From JAJDAT01 sp964344185 (lineage in GTDB: Bacteria; Nitrospinota; Nitrospinia; Nitrospinales; JAJDAT01), in assembly GCA_964344185.1 (NCBI GenBank), contig CAYFMN010000010.1, positions 1 to 64,000 on the forward strand: a DNA stretch of 64,000 nucleotides. Reading direction: 5' to 3'. The translations under genes and the position numbers were made by a program. Below, piece after piece: positions 16,717 through 25,935 of this stretch; position 1 is the first letter of the stretch, and every line of letters begins with the position of its first letter. The notes under the pieces were generated by a model. That model was not told the origin of the DNA and searched no databases. It saw nothing but the letters and a program-made list of their open reading frames with translations.

Positions 16717-17955
16717 GTGGAACAAAAGAAAGTTCGCTACTTAATTCTTGTTTTTGGAATAATTATTTCCTTTTGGGCCTTAAACCCTTTAGCGTTTGCC
16801 GCTGAGTTTAACGTTAAAGACTATGGCGCGGTTGGCGATGGGATTGTCGACGATGGGCCCGCTATCCAATCCGCTCTCAATGCTATTCCATCTGAAGGCG
16901 GAAGCGTATATCTTCCTTCTGGTACTTACAAAGTAACCGCCCCAATCAATATAAGAAAAGCGAACATATCATTCATTGGCGAAGATAAAAACAAAACGAC
17001 CATAGTAACTGATGGACTCCATCAAACTCTGGTTGTTCAGCCATTGGTTAGGCCAATATCGAATATCTTGATTAAAAATATTCGCTTTACCAATCCTGCC
17101 GCGGCGGCTTCCAGAATGGGACATGGTCGTGGGACGGTTCAGTTAGACTCCTATACAAAGGCGATTACCAACGTGACTATTACCGATATTGTTATCGACG
17201 ATACGCCTTTGGTTGGAATTGTTGTTGGCGCCGATAACGTATCTATAACCAATAACTCTATTCGCGATACCGGACAGCATGGAATTTACCTAAGCGTTTC
17301 TAATAACGTAAGTATTGAGAATAACGATATTCAGGGAATAGCGACTGCTGGAAGCGGTTTGGCTAATCAGTCTGGGATCAAGGTGAAAATTTCAAATAAC
17401 GTCCTGATTAAAAACAACCGTTTGAGACAGTTTCGTTCGAATTCGTTTGGAATATTGGTTAGCAGAAGTTCGCATTCTGTTTCGCTTTTAAGTAATTTGA
17501 TCGCTCTGTCGGATTCAAGCCAAGTGGGATTGAGGCTTCATTCGAATACCGCCGCTAAAGGCAATATCATTGATGGCGGGGATGGATTCTCCGGTTCTAC
17601 CGCCATTGATATTAAGGAAGGGAGCGACGCTTCGATTAGCGATACGCGAATAACTGGCAGTTGGATTGCGCCGCCTGTTATTGTCAGAAGTCCGGCTATC
17701 GACACTCAATTTGACAACGTGACCGTGACGAGTGGAAGCGCGACGGGTTGGCAGTTTGATCTTAAATCTTCCACCCAGCCTGTTATACAAAACTCAAGGA
17801 TTCTTAGCGGCGGTTACGGAATTAATTTAGGAAAATCTATTGGAGCAAAAATTTTGCATAACATTATCAATGTTAGTAAGAAAAAATACAGCAGCGGTTT
17901 GGCCCGCGATTTCACGCTTATCGATGGCAATCAACTGGTTCTGAATCCTCAATAG
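16717..17955 (+). CDS. Secreted right-handed beta-helix protein
   Basis: 412-aa protein starting at GTG. Residues 1-28 are a signal peptide (cleavage after AFAA). The mature N-terminus, FNVKDYGAVGDGIVDDGPAIQSAL, is the signature of the pectate-lyase-3 superfamily, and GGSVYLPSGTYKV follows. Residues 120-400 are short repeats of the PbH1 type (for example VSITNNSIRDTGQHGIYL, VSIENNDIQG, VLIKNNRLRQF) that stack into a parallel beta-helix. Such proteins bind or cleave polysaccharides at the cell surface or outside. I see no assured catalytic residues, so enzyme activity is undecided. It follows the repeat cluster and is convergent with the molybdoenzyme gene. Confidence 0.85.
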   Translation: MEQKKVRYLILVFGIIISFWALNPLAFAAEFNVKDYGAVGDGIVDDGPAIQSALNAIPSEGGSVYLPSGTYKVTAPINIRKANISFIGEDKNKTTIVTDGLHQTLVVQPLVRPISNILIKNIRFTNPAAAASRMGHGRGTVQLDSYTKAITNVTITDIVIDDTPLVGIVVGADNVSITNNSIRDTGQHGIYLSVSNNVSIENNDIQGIATAGSGLANQSGIKVKISNNVLIKNNRLRQFRSNSFGILVSRSSHSVSLLSNLIALSDSSQVGLRLHSNTAAKGNIIDGGDGFSGSTAIDIKEGSDASISDTRITGSWIAPPVIVRSPAIDTQFDNVTVTSGSATGWQFDLKSSTQPVIQNSRILSGGYGINLGKSIGAKILHNIINVSKKKYSSGLARDFTLIDGNQLVLNPQ

Positions 17956-17972
17956 GTTTCTATCTTTTTCAA

Positions 17973-18671
17973 TCAACCCGAGTAACGGTCGTTCAGCCAG
18001 GGTTCGGCGGTGTTGGAGTAACCGCGTTCTTCCCAAAATCCTAATTGGTCTTCGGCTTTAAAGATTATTTCCGATACCCATTTTGCGCCTTTCCAGGCGT
18101 AGAGTTGCGGCGTAATCATCCTTACCGGGCCGCCATGTTCTTTGGTCAACGGTTTCCCTTCCCAGTGATGCACCAGCATCACGTCTTTTTTCATCGCTTC
18201 TTCTAACGGCAGGTTGGTGGTGTATCCCTCAAACGCTTTTATAAAAACGAACTTTGCTTCGGGTAACACGCCGCATTCTTCGGCGATGTCACAAAACCTC
18301 ACTCCGATCCAATTGTTATCCAGCCGACTCCATGTCGTTACGCAATGAAAATCGGAAACGTCTTCGTGTTGAGGAAATTTCATAAAGTCTTTCCACGTAA
18401 AGGTTTCAGGGTTTTCCACTAACCCAGAAACGGCCAATCTCCAGGTGGCTTTGGGGATGTCGGGTTGAACTCCCAGATCCAAAACGGGCCAACGCTCGAC
18501 AATACTTTGTCCTGGCGGTATTTTGGGGTTGCCGTCGCGGTTGAGATTGCCTTCGCCTTGCGGCATTCCGCCTTCCCATTTTTGTTTGGCTTCGATGGCT
18601 TTTCTATATTTTATGAGTTCCTCGCGTTTTTGGATTCTGCGGGAATTTGGATCGAATTGTGGAATGTCCAA
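17973..18671 (-). CDS. Sulfite-oxidase-like molybdopterin oxidoreductase
   Basis: 232-aa member of the sulfite oxidase/YedY molybdenum-cofactor fold (COG2041 type). It has WRLAVSGLVENPETFTWKDF near residue 82, the Moco-ligating Cys in FHCVTTWSR near residue 108, WIGVRFCDI, and HGGPVRMITPQLYAWKGAKWV near 180. There is no Tat or Sec signal, so the protein appears cytoplasmic, unlike YedY/MsrP. No heme or other cofactor domain is attached. The electron donor and substrate are unknown. It is convergent with the beta-helix gene and divergent from the glycosyltransferase operon. Confidence 0.88.
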   Translation of the reverse strand: MDIPQFDPNSRRIQKREELIKYRKAIEAKQKWEGGMPQGEGNLNRDGNPKIPPGQSIVERWPVLDLGVQPDIPKATWRLAVSGLVENPETFTWKDFMKFPQHEDVSDFHCVTTWSRLDNNWIGVRFCDIAEECGVLPEAKFVFIKAFEGYTTNLPLEEAMKKDVMLVHHWEGKPLTKEHGGPVRMITPQLYAWKGAKWVSEIIFKAEDQLGFWEERGYSNTAEPWLNDRYSG

Positions 18672-18800
18672 GAGTGACCTCGTTCGTCTAAATTATGATA
18701 AAGAGAAAAAATTTCCTGTTGAATACGAAATTAGGCGCTTCAAAACTCTGTTTTTCGCCAAAAAATTCGGTTTTTTATTTTATCCGTTTTTGTTTGGATG

Positions 18801-18829
18801 CGGCAACCGCCCATTGGTCGCCGTTTTTT
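18801..18829 (+). terminator. Orphan terminator-like hairpin in a divergent spacer
   Basis: CGGCAACC (18801-18808) pairs with GGTCGCCG (18816-18823) with one mismatch and is followed by TTTTTT. It points along the plus strand, but no gene lies upstream on that strand: the spacer 18672-18990 separates divergent genes. It could end a small RNA or antisense transcript, or insulate the glycosyltransferase operon. Nothing else in this 319-base spacer is assignable apart from the promoter candidate at 18906. Confidence 0.55.
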
Positions 18830-18905
18830 ATGAAAAGTTAAGCTTTTGAAAACTAATGGTTTAATTTGGCCTGTCTTTTGCATTTTCCCTGATTAGCGCG
18901 AAAAC

Positions 18906-18933
18906 TAAAGGAAAATTTGGTTTTTTCCGACAA
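18906..18933 (+). promoter_or_regulatory. Candidate sigma-28 (FliA) promoter
   Basis: TAAAGGAA, then a spacer, then TCCGACAA. This compares with the known FliA consensus TAAA-N15-GCCGATAA, with a spacer one base longer than usual. It lies 58 bases before the start of the glycosyltransferase operon. A similar sequence occurs upstream of flagellin at 47291. This is a match by eye to a degenerate consensus. Confidence 0.35.
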
Positions 18934-18990
18934 GAAATAAGGGTTCAAACTTATTAAACGAAGGGAAATTTTAAAAATCGAGGGTAAAAA

Positions 18991-21900
18991 ATGAAATTCC
19001 GGGTAATGACATTCAACTGGCACGCTCCTTATTTATATATTCTGTCCAAACTGGGGCACCAGATGTTGGTCGTGGAGCCAGAGCTTGCTCCAGGTAAATA
19101 CAAACGTTGGGAAAAGGAGATGCGTCCCATCCCGGAAAATGTTCGTCTTTTATCGCCGGAACAGGCAAAAGCCGAAATGGAAAAGGGCAAAGTGGATCTT
19201 TTATTGGCCCATAATGTTAAAGATCTTATTTTTGCCGATGGGTATTTCATGCCCAAGATCATGGTTTACCACAACAAACTTTCCACTGAAATTGGTTTAT
19301 CCAATACTCCTATAGATCGTAACGATTATTTAAGTAAAATCGCTCCGTTACGCGAAGGTGTCAGGGAGGTTTATATCTCCGAAGCCAAGCGATCCGATTG
19401 GGGCGGAGAGGGCGAGATTGTTTTGCCGGGAATCGATATGAGCGAATACGGCGGCTACACTGGGGAGGAAGCCGCTATTTTACGCGTTGGCAATCATTTC
19501 CGGGAACGAGACTTGATGCTGGGTTTTTCTATCAGCGAGCATATCTCCCAAGGATTTCCTTGTAAAACTTTGGGGATCAATCCAACCATTCCAAACACAG
19601 AATTGGCAAAAAGTTTTGACGAATTAAGAGATCATTTCAGCCGATATCGAGTTTACTTAAACACGACGGTCGAACAATATGAAGACGGTTACAATTTGTC
19701 GATGTTGGAAGCTATGGCGACCGGTATGCCGGTTATTTCTAACGCCAATCAATCGTCTCCTATAAAAGACGGCGTAAACGGTTTCATCTCCAACGATATT
19801 TCGCATTTGCGCCAATGGACCAAGGTTTTGTTGGAAGACGTTAGCTTAGCGAAAGAAATGGGGCAAGAGGCTCGAAAGACTGTCGAAGCTTTATTTAGCC
19901 AAAACGCCTTTCTTCAAAAATGGGATCGCATTTTCCACGAAACCGTCGTCGAGTTTTTAAAAGATAGCGGCGTAAGTATTGGCGGCGAGCAAGTTCCATT
20001 TTCAGAAAAGAAAAAGAAAAACGTTTTAATGGATTATGTTTCTTATCCTGCAACCACCGCTTATTACATGGAAAGAGCGTTGGGTAAAAACCATAACATC
20101 GTTACCTGTGGCTCCGTAATCACCTCGGAAGTTAAAAAACTTTGGAATTTAGAGAACTTGAACTGGCCTATCAATGGTCAGGATATTTTTAGAAGTTGTA
20201 ACGATTCCATCGCTTCGGTAATGAGCCAATTGCCAAATAATTGGAAACCAGATTTTTACTTCTGGATGGAAACAGGCTTGGATTCTTATCCCAGGGATTT
20301 GGAACAATTGGATATTCCTAAAGTTTGTTATTTGATCGATACGCATTTGCATCTTGAAGACCACATCGAAACCGCCAGAAAATTTGATTGTGTGTTCATC
20401 GCGCAAAAAGAGTATATAAATCGTTTTAAAGAAGCCGGTATTAAGGAAGTGCATTGGTTACCTTTGGGCTGCGACTCTGAAATTCATGGAAAAACAGAGG
20501 TCGAAAAGGCTCACGATGTCGTCTTTGTAGGCAGTTTGACCGATCCGCGACGAGTGAACCTGTTAAAACAAGTCGAAAAGCAGTTTGACTTGTGCGTTGA
20601 AAGAAAGTTTATGGACGAGATGACGGAAGCGTTTTGTAAAGGCAGAATCGTCTTCAATAACGCCATAAGAAACGATTTAAATATGAGAGTTTTTGAGGCG
20701 CTTTGTTCGGGAACTATGCTGGTGACAGATCCCGCCGTTGGATTGGAAGAATTCTTTGAAGAGGGCAAACATTTAGCCATTTACAAAGACGAAGCCGACC
20801 TTTTAGAGATAATACAATATTACATCGATAACCCGGATCAACGAGAACGTATTGCAGAAGAGGGCAGAAAAGAAGTTTTGGAAAATCACACCTATGAATG
20901 CAGGACTGCTTCCATGATGGAAGTATTGGATCGAGTTCTTGCCGCTAAAGAAGTTGAAGCTCCTGTCGTTTCATCTATTAAACACGCCCATGAAATTAAA
21001 GATTCCCAGGGAGATGTGGAGAAAATGATTCCTTGCGATGCCGAAGTAGTTATGGTTGTGGGAGAAGGCATTGCAGAAGTTGGGAAATCTATTAAAGCAC
21101 GAAATATTTTTGTAACCGGTATTGAGGAAAACTCCAAGTTTGTCGATGCGGCAAAGGCGGAAATTGACGATGTAGTTTGTGGATCAACCGGAGCATTGGA
21201 AATTCCATATGACGATCATAGCATTGATTGCATCGTAGTTTTAGGAACTCTTGGGCGATCGGCGAATCCAAAAGAATTGTTAGGAAAACTGGAGAAGTGT
21301 TTAAAACCTGAAGGAACCTTAATTGTCAGGTTTCCAAACGTTCAGTCCATTCAAGCGATTAACTATCTGATTGAAGGCGGCAGCGACCCAAAAGGTCATA
21401 ACGGTTTTAATAAAGAAACGCATGGTTTTTTGACGGTTTCGGATTATCGGTCTTTGTTGGGTGAAGCTGGATTTCACCTGGAAACAACGGAAGAAGTTGT
21501 CGATTCAAACTTTGATTCACTTGCAAGCACAGATACAACCGTATTGCGATTTGGCCGAGTGGTTATTAACGATTTGTCTCAGGAGGAAATCCGCAGATTA
21601 TTTGTTAAAGAATACTTCGTTGTCGCTATTACCGAAGAAGCTTATAAGAAAAAAGATCTTGAGGCTACCGCCGAAGCGGAGGCAGAAAAAGAGTATGCAA
21701 ACTTGAAGCAATTAGCCAGAGATTGCGAAGAGGCTAAACAGTTTGAGAACGCGATATATTATTACCGACAAGCTTTGAAGATAGCTGCAAATAAAGCCGA
21801 GGTCTACTGCGGCATGGGTAATTGCTATATGAAGCTACAGGACACGAAAAGCGCGGAAGAGAACTTTGCTTTATGTTTATCTTCCGACGCCGATTATCCG

Positions 21901-22359
21901 AGCGGTTTGATGGGAATGGCTATAGTAATGTTACAACAGACCGACTATTATGGATCGATTCAACTGTTGGAAAAACTTATAGCTAAAAACCCGACCCACG
22001 ATAGAGCTTTATGCGCCTTGGGAATGGTTTATGAAAAGATGGGCCAGAAGAAGAGGGCGATGGAGTTTTACGAAATCTCTATTCGTGAAAATATAGAAAA
22101 CTCTGCGGCAATGACTTCTTTGCTCAATTTGTCTTATGAACTCAGCGAGTTTGACGAAATACACGCTTCTTTGACTCGATATCTGGAAGTACATCCGGCA
22201 AATTTAAATATGCGGTTTGGTTTGGCCGGTATATTGTTTAAAATGGATCGTTGGGAAGAAGCCCGCGAAGCGATTAACCAGATTTTGATTTTCGAGCCGC
22301 AAAACGAAAACGCTCTTAAATTATTGCAACAAATTGAAACCATTATACAGCCTGCATGA
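18991..22359 (+). CDS. Multidomain glycosyltransferase/methyltransferase/TPR protein
   Basis: 1122-aa cytoplasmic protein with at least four modules. Residues 1-330: a GT4-like glycosyltransferase, seen in LNTTVEQYEDGYNLSMLEAMATGMPV and SPIKDGVNGFIS. Residues 340-665: a second, CgeB-like glycosyltransferase with VVFVGSLTDPRRVNLL and NMRVFEALCSGTMLVTD. Residues 670-850: a degraded SAM methyltransferase-like domain (CIVVLGTLGRSANPKELL, CLKPEGTLIVRFPNVQ). Residues 895-1115: TPR repeats (AEVYCGMGNCYMKLQD, AMEFYEISIREN). Proteins like this decorate surface proteins or glycans. It heads a three-gene operon with a Maf/CgeB fusion and a GT9 enzyme. Flagellin as target is inferred from those neighbours and the FliA-like promoter. 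Confidence 0.88.
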   Translation: MKFRVMTFNWHAPYLYILSKLGHQMLVVEPELAPGKYKRWEKEMRPIPENVRLLSPEQAKAEMEKGKVDLLLAHNVKDLIFADGYFMPKIMVYHNKLSTEIGLSNTPIDRNDYLSKIAPLREGVREVYISEAKRSDWGGEGEIVLPGIDMSEYGGYTGEEAAILRVGNHFRERDLMLGFSISEHISQGFPCKTLGINPTIPNTELAKSFDELRDHFSRYRVYLNTTVEQYEDGYNLSMLEAMATGMPVISNANQSSPIKDGVNGFISNDISHLRQWTKVLLEDVSLAKEMGQEARKTVEALFSQNAFLQKWDRIFHETVVEFLKDSGVSIGGEQVPFSEKKKKNVLMDYVSYPATTAYYMERALGKNHNIVTCGSVITSEVKKLWNLENLNWPINGQDIFRSCNDSIASVMSQLPNNWKPDFYFWMETGLDSYPRDLEQLDIPKVCYLIDTHLHLEDHIETARKFDCVFIAQKEYINRFKEAGIKEVHWLPLGCDSEIHGKTEVEKAHDVVFVGSLTDPRRVNLLKQVEKQFDLCVERKFMDEMTEAFCKGRIVFNNAIRNDLNMRVFEALCSGTMLVTDPAVGLEEFFEEGKHLAIYKDEADLLEIIQYYIDNPDQRERIAEEGRKEVLENHTYECRTASMMEVLDRVLAAKEVEAPVVSSIKHAHEIKDSQGDVEKMIPCDAEVVMVVGEGIAEVGKSIKARNIFVTGIEENSKFVDAAKAEIDDVVCGSTGALEIPYDDHSIDCIVVLGTLGRSANPKELLGKLEKCLKPEGTLIVRFPNVQSIQAINYLIEGGSDPKGHNGFNKETHGFLTVSDYRSLLGEAGFHLETTEEVVDSNFDSLASTDTTVLRFGRVVINDLSQEEIRRLFVKEYFVVAITEEAYKKKDLEATAEAEAEKEYANLKQLARDCEEAKQFENAIYYYRQALKIAANKAEVYCGMGNCYMKLQDTKSAEENFALCLSSDADYPSGLMGMAIVMLQQTDYYGSIQLLEKLIAKNPTHDRALCALGMVYEKMGQKKRAMEFYEISIRENIENSAAMTSLLNLSYELSEFDEIHASLTRYLEVHPANLNMRFGLAGILFKMDRWEEAREAINQILIFEPQNENALKLLQQIETIIQPA

Positions 22360-22383
22360 GCCAGTTATATTAAGATCGAAAAA

Positions 22384-24180
22384 ATGGATTTTTTCGAAAA
22401 CAACCTAGAGCTTTTGAGAAAAACCGATCCGGGTTTGGCCCAGCGCGTTTCCTCTCAACCAATTTCTGAAAACGTCAAAGTTGTTCAATCCAAAAGCGGC
22501 GACCCTGTTCCTCAGTTAAACGCGATTTCTTTGCATAGCGTTTACCGTCCTGTTCAAGAAGCTGAGAAGTTGGCGGCTCAGTTTTCCGAAGCGACTCATA
22601 AACCCACTGTGGTTATGGGATTGGGCTTTGGTTACCACATTTTGGAGCTGCTTAAGAAAGTAGAAGGCAAAATTTACGTGGTCGAGCCTTTGATGACCCT
22701 CTTTCGAGTTTTCTTATCGGAAGTAGACCTAGCTCCATTTTTGCCCCGAGTTGTTTTCCATATTGCCGAAGAGCCTGCCAGAGTATTGAGCAAAATTCCT
22801 TCTAATGATTGGAACTGTTTTGTTCACAAAGCGTCCTACCGATTTTCTGAAAAATATTACCAGCTATTAGAAAAGGCTTCCGAAGTTCAAGATTTATTAA
22901 AGCGTTCTTCGCTTAAAGTTTTGGTGGTGAATCCTATTTATGGAGGTTCATTACCAACGGCAAAGTTTTGCTCAAGCGCGTTACAGAACCTTGGACATGA
23001 AGTTGTTTCGGTAAATTGTGAGGATTACGCTGAAGCGTTTTTTGCGACTAAGAAGATTACAAAAAACCTTAAAAATTCAGAGGTTCTGTCAAAAATGTTC
23101 ATGAACTTCATGAATGAAGTTATAATCGCAAAGGCGGTCGATCTTCAGCCTGATTTGGTTTTAGGTTTAGCGCAAGCTCCGTTATCCCCGGAAGGCATTG
23201 CCCGTTTAAAAACCTTGGGGGCTCCAGTTGCGTTTTGGTTCGTTGAAGATTTTCGCACATTAGGATATTGGGAGAGAGTTGCTCAGTATTACGATCATTT
23301 TTTTACGATTCAGCGAGGAGCTTTCTTCGAGGAGTTAGAAAAACGAGGCATTAAAAATTACTATTATTTGCCTCAGGCTTGTTCTCCTTCCGTTCACCGT
23401 CCGTTATCACTGGATGAAGAAGATCGACATAAGTTTTCGGCGGACTTATCTTTTATGGGAGCGGCTTATTATAATCGACGTCAAAGTTTTCCGCGTTTAT
23501 TAGATTATGATTTTAAAATCTGGGGAACTGAATGGGATTTGGGTTCTGCCATTGGCAAGAAAGTGCAGAATGATAACGAAAGGGTTTCAACTGAAGATTG
23601 CGTAAAAGTTTATAATTGCGGCAAAATCAACTTAAATCTTCACTCCTCCACCTTTCACCAAGACGTTAACCCTAATGGGGATTTTGTTAACCCAAGGACT
23701 TTTGAAATAGCCGCTTGTGGCGGTTTTCAATTAGTGGATGAGCGATCAGAGCTGCCTCATTTATTTAAACCCGGCGAAGAAATAATCACTTTTAAAGATA
23801 TTGAAGACCTTAAGAATAAAATTGATTACTATTTAGAGAACAAAGAAGAGCGCGAGGCGATTGCCGCCAAGTCCAGAATTAAAGCGGTTTCCGAGCATTC
23901 GTTTGAACGTCGTTTGGAAGAGATGCTCGTACATGTTTTTCAAAACAGTTTCCAAAATTTAAAGAATAAGTTAGATTCGCGCGCTAAAAAAATAGATGCT
24001 TTAATAGAACAAGCTGGCGAAACAACGGAATTGGGAGCTTATTTGAAATCATTCGAGGGTCAAAATGATTTTAGTTTGAAAACAGCCGTAGAACGAATTG
24101 AGTCTGAGGACGGCGATTTAACGCAAAATGAATTGCTTTTGTTGATGGTCGATCAAGTTGTGAAGGAGGATATTCCTTAA
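22384..24180 (+). CDS. Maf-N-like/CgeB-like glycosyltransferase fusion
   Basis: 598 aa. Residues 1-170 resemble the N-terminal domain of Maf (motility accessory factor) flagellin glycosyltransferases: NAISLHSVYRPVQEAEKLA, then VVMGLGFGYHILELL and IYVVEPLMTLFRVFL. Residues 175-520 are CgeB-like: LKVLVVNPIYGG, APVAFWFVEDFRTLGYW, SADLSFMGAAYYNRR, NPRTFEIAACGGFQLVDERSELPHLFKPGEEI. The C-terminal 80 residues are helical. It starts 24 bases after the preceding gene, and its TAA abuts the ATG of the next gene, so the three are co-transcribed. The Maf-like region is the best evidence for a flagellar target. A stand-alone surface-glycan role is the alternative. Confidence 0.85.
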   Translation: MDFFENNLELLRKTDPGLAQRVSSQPISENVKVVQSKSGDPVPQLNAISLHSVYRPVQEAEKLAAQFSEATHKPTVVMGLGFGYHILELLKKVEGKIYVVEPLMTLFRVFLSEVDLAPFLPRVVFHIAEEPARVLSKIPSNDWNCFVHKASYRFSEKYYQLLEKASEVQDLLKRSSLKVLVVNPIYGGSLPTAKFCSSALQNLGHEVVSVNCEDYAEAFFATKKITKNLKNSEVLSKMFMNFMNEVIIAKAVDLQPDLVLGLAQAPLSPEGIARLKTLGAPVAFWFVEDFRTLGYWERVAQYYDHFFTIQRGAFFEELEKRGIKNYYYLPQACSPSVHRPLSLDEEDRHKFSADLSFMGAAYYNRRQSFPRLLDYDFKIWGTEWDLGSAIGKKVQNDNERVSTEDCVKVYNCGKINLNLHSSTFHQDVNPNGDFVNPRTFEIAACGGFQLVDERSELPHLFKPGEEIITFKDIEDLKNKIDYYLENKEEREAIAAKSRIKAVSEHSFERRLEEMLVHVFQNSFQNLKNKLDSRAKKIDALIEQAGETTELGAYLKSFEGQNDFSLKTAVERIESEDGDLTQNELLLLMVDQVVKEDIP

Positions 24181-25935
24181 ATGCCAAAAAACATCTTGAT
24201 CATGAGCCTGACCCGAATGGGAGATTTGATTCAATCCACTCCTCTGATTTCCAGCCTGCGTAAACGCTATCCTGACTCGAAGATTACTTTGCTGGTATCC
24301 AGCGATTTTGCGGAGTTTGCGAAACGAGTCAATTATATTGACGACATTGTCGTATTTAACCTTCGCCAGTTTAATCAGAAGGGCAAACGTGGAGAGCTTA
24401 AGTCCTGGGTTGAAGTTTATCGTTACCTGGAAGATTTTCTAAAGGTTCTTTCCGACCGTGAGTTTGGAAAGGTGTATAACCTTAGTCACTCCAAACTGAG
24501 CGCTTTGATGATTCATTATTTGAAAATTCCGGAAGTTGTGGGTTTCCATTGCAATCGTAGCGGGGATAGGAAAACAGATCATCCCTGGCTCCAATATTTT
24601 GGGATAGAACCATTTAACAGATTGTACAACCCTTTTAATCTGGCGGATATTTATACGCTATCAGGAGACGGTGAGCCAGGTTCGGAGGAGCTTTCTATCT
24701 CTCATGGACCTGAAGACGCTTTGGCGGCTGTCGAAGTATTAGGCAACGAGGATGAGGAAGAGTTCATTATTGGAATTCAAGCTGGATCAAGTTTGGAAGG
24801 CAGAAGGTGGTCGGTTGAATCTTTTGCAACCTTGGCGGATCTAATATGTTCCCGATTAAATACAAAGATAGTTTTGTTGGGCGTTGCGTCCGAGTCGGAA
24901 ATTGCCGCTAAAATTGTTGAGAGTATGGAACATAAAGACAAGGTTTTGGATTTAACTGGAAAAACAAACATAGGCCAATTAATTGGCGTTTTGAATCGTT
25001 GTAGTTATCTAGTCACAAACGATACTGGAACCATGCACATCGCCGCAGCCTTAAAAATTCCGATAATTGGCTTGTTCTTCGCTCACGCTCATCCACATGA
25101 AACAGGTCCTTTGGGAGAAGGGCATATTGTATTTCAAGCTCGAATCCATTGTGCGCCTTGTAGTTATGGAGTTTCTTGCAACGATATTGTTTGCGTTCAA
25201 AAAGTTTTGCCGCAGGATGTTTTTGCTTACATAGAAAACCATGTTGAAAAGGGAAACTGGAAATTAGATACCGCTCAAATGAAATCTAGAGAAATGAATG
25301 TATTTGAATCTGTTTTCGGTTACGACGGTTTGGTTAATTTCAAGCCCTTGTTAAAGAATGTGCCAACAGAAATGGAGGTCTATTGCCGTTTTTATAGACA
25401 ATTGTGGATTGATTCTCTTATTAAGAGGCCGGGGACCGATGCGGCTAACAGAGAAGTTTTAAAAAATCTTAGCGATTCTATTCGGGAAGATTTTGAACCG
25501 GAAGGATTACGGGAGGTTATTTTAGGAATAGGAGAAGACTTTAACCTATTTCGTGAATTGCGTTCCATAGCAAGAAGCGGAATAAAGTTTTGCTCCAGGT
25601 TGACAGAATCGGTTGAAAAGAATCAGGTGACCGCAGAGAAATTAAAGCTATTTGCCACCTCAATTGAAGAAACCGATGAAAAAATAGATCGTTTAGGAAT
25701 GACGCATCCCCAAATAAAACCTATTTCCGATATTTTTGATAAAAGAAAAGAGAATTTAGACGGCGACGACGTTAAACTGTTGGCCAAAGAAACTCAGGTT
25801 TGCTATGAAAAGTTGGAATACGAATGCAAGCGAATGGTAGAAATTATGGAGAGCGTGTTTAAAGCTTTTAATATTTCTCGCGAAGATTATGCTACAGAAG
25901 CAAGTTCCAGTAGCGCCGCAGTGCCCGCTAAATAA
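24181..25935 (+). CDS. GT9 heptosyltransferase-like protein with C-terminal extension
   Basis: 584 aa. Residues 1-355 form a family 9 (ADP-heptose:LPS heptosyltransferase) enzyme: ILIMSLTRMGDLIQSTPLISSLRKRYPDS, IIGIQAGSSLEGRRWSVESFATLAD, and the donor-site VTNDTGTMHIAAALKIPIIGLF. Two Cys pairs (HCAPCSYGVSCNDIVC) follow, as in several GT9 proteins. Residues 370-584 are an uncharacterised, mostly helical extension absent from WaaC/WaaF. Its ATG directly follows the stop of the Maf/CgeB gene. The 3' end overlaps the convergent phosphoglycerate kinase gene by 49 bases. It probably transfers a heptose or a similar sugar onto the glycan made by this operon. Confidence 0.88.
   Translation: MPKNILIMSLTRMGDLIQSTPLISSLRKRYPDSKITLLVSSDFAEFAKRVNYIDDIVVFNLRQFNQKGKRGELKSWVEVYRYLEDFLKVLSDREFGKVYNLSHSKLSALMIHYLKIPEVVGFHCNRSGDRKTDHPWLQYFGIEPFNRLYNPFNLADIYTLSGDGEPGSEELSISHGPEDALAAVEVLGNEDEEEFIIGIQAGSSLEGRRWSVESFATLADLICSRLNTKIVLLGVASESEIAAKIVESMEHKDKVLDLTGKTNIGQLIGVLNRCSYLVTNDTGTMHIAAALKIPIIGLFFAHAHPHETGPLGEGHIVFQARIHCAPCSYGVSCNDIVCVQKVLPQDVFAYIENHVEKGNWKLDTAQMKSREMNVFESVFGYDGLVNFKPLLKNVPTEMEVYCRFYRQLWIDSLIKRPGTDAANREVLKNLSDSIREDFEPEGLREVILGIGEDFNLFRELRSIARSGIKFCSRLTESVEKNQVTAEKLKLFATSIEETDEKIDRLGMTHPQIKPISDIFDKRKENLDGDDVKLLAKETQVCYEKLEYECKRMVEIMESVFKAFNISREDYATEASSSSAAVPAK

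Noticed and set aside
18523..18849. 108-aa plus-strand open frame antisense to the molybdoenzyme
   Set aside because: Mostly the complement of a real gene, with no ribosome binding site. The terminator hairpin lies inside its end.
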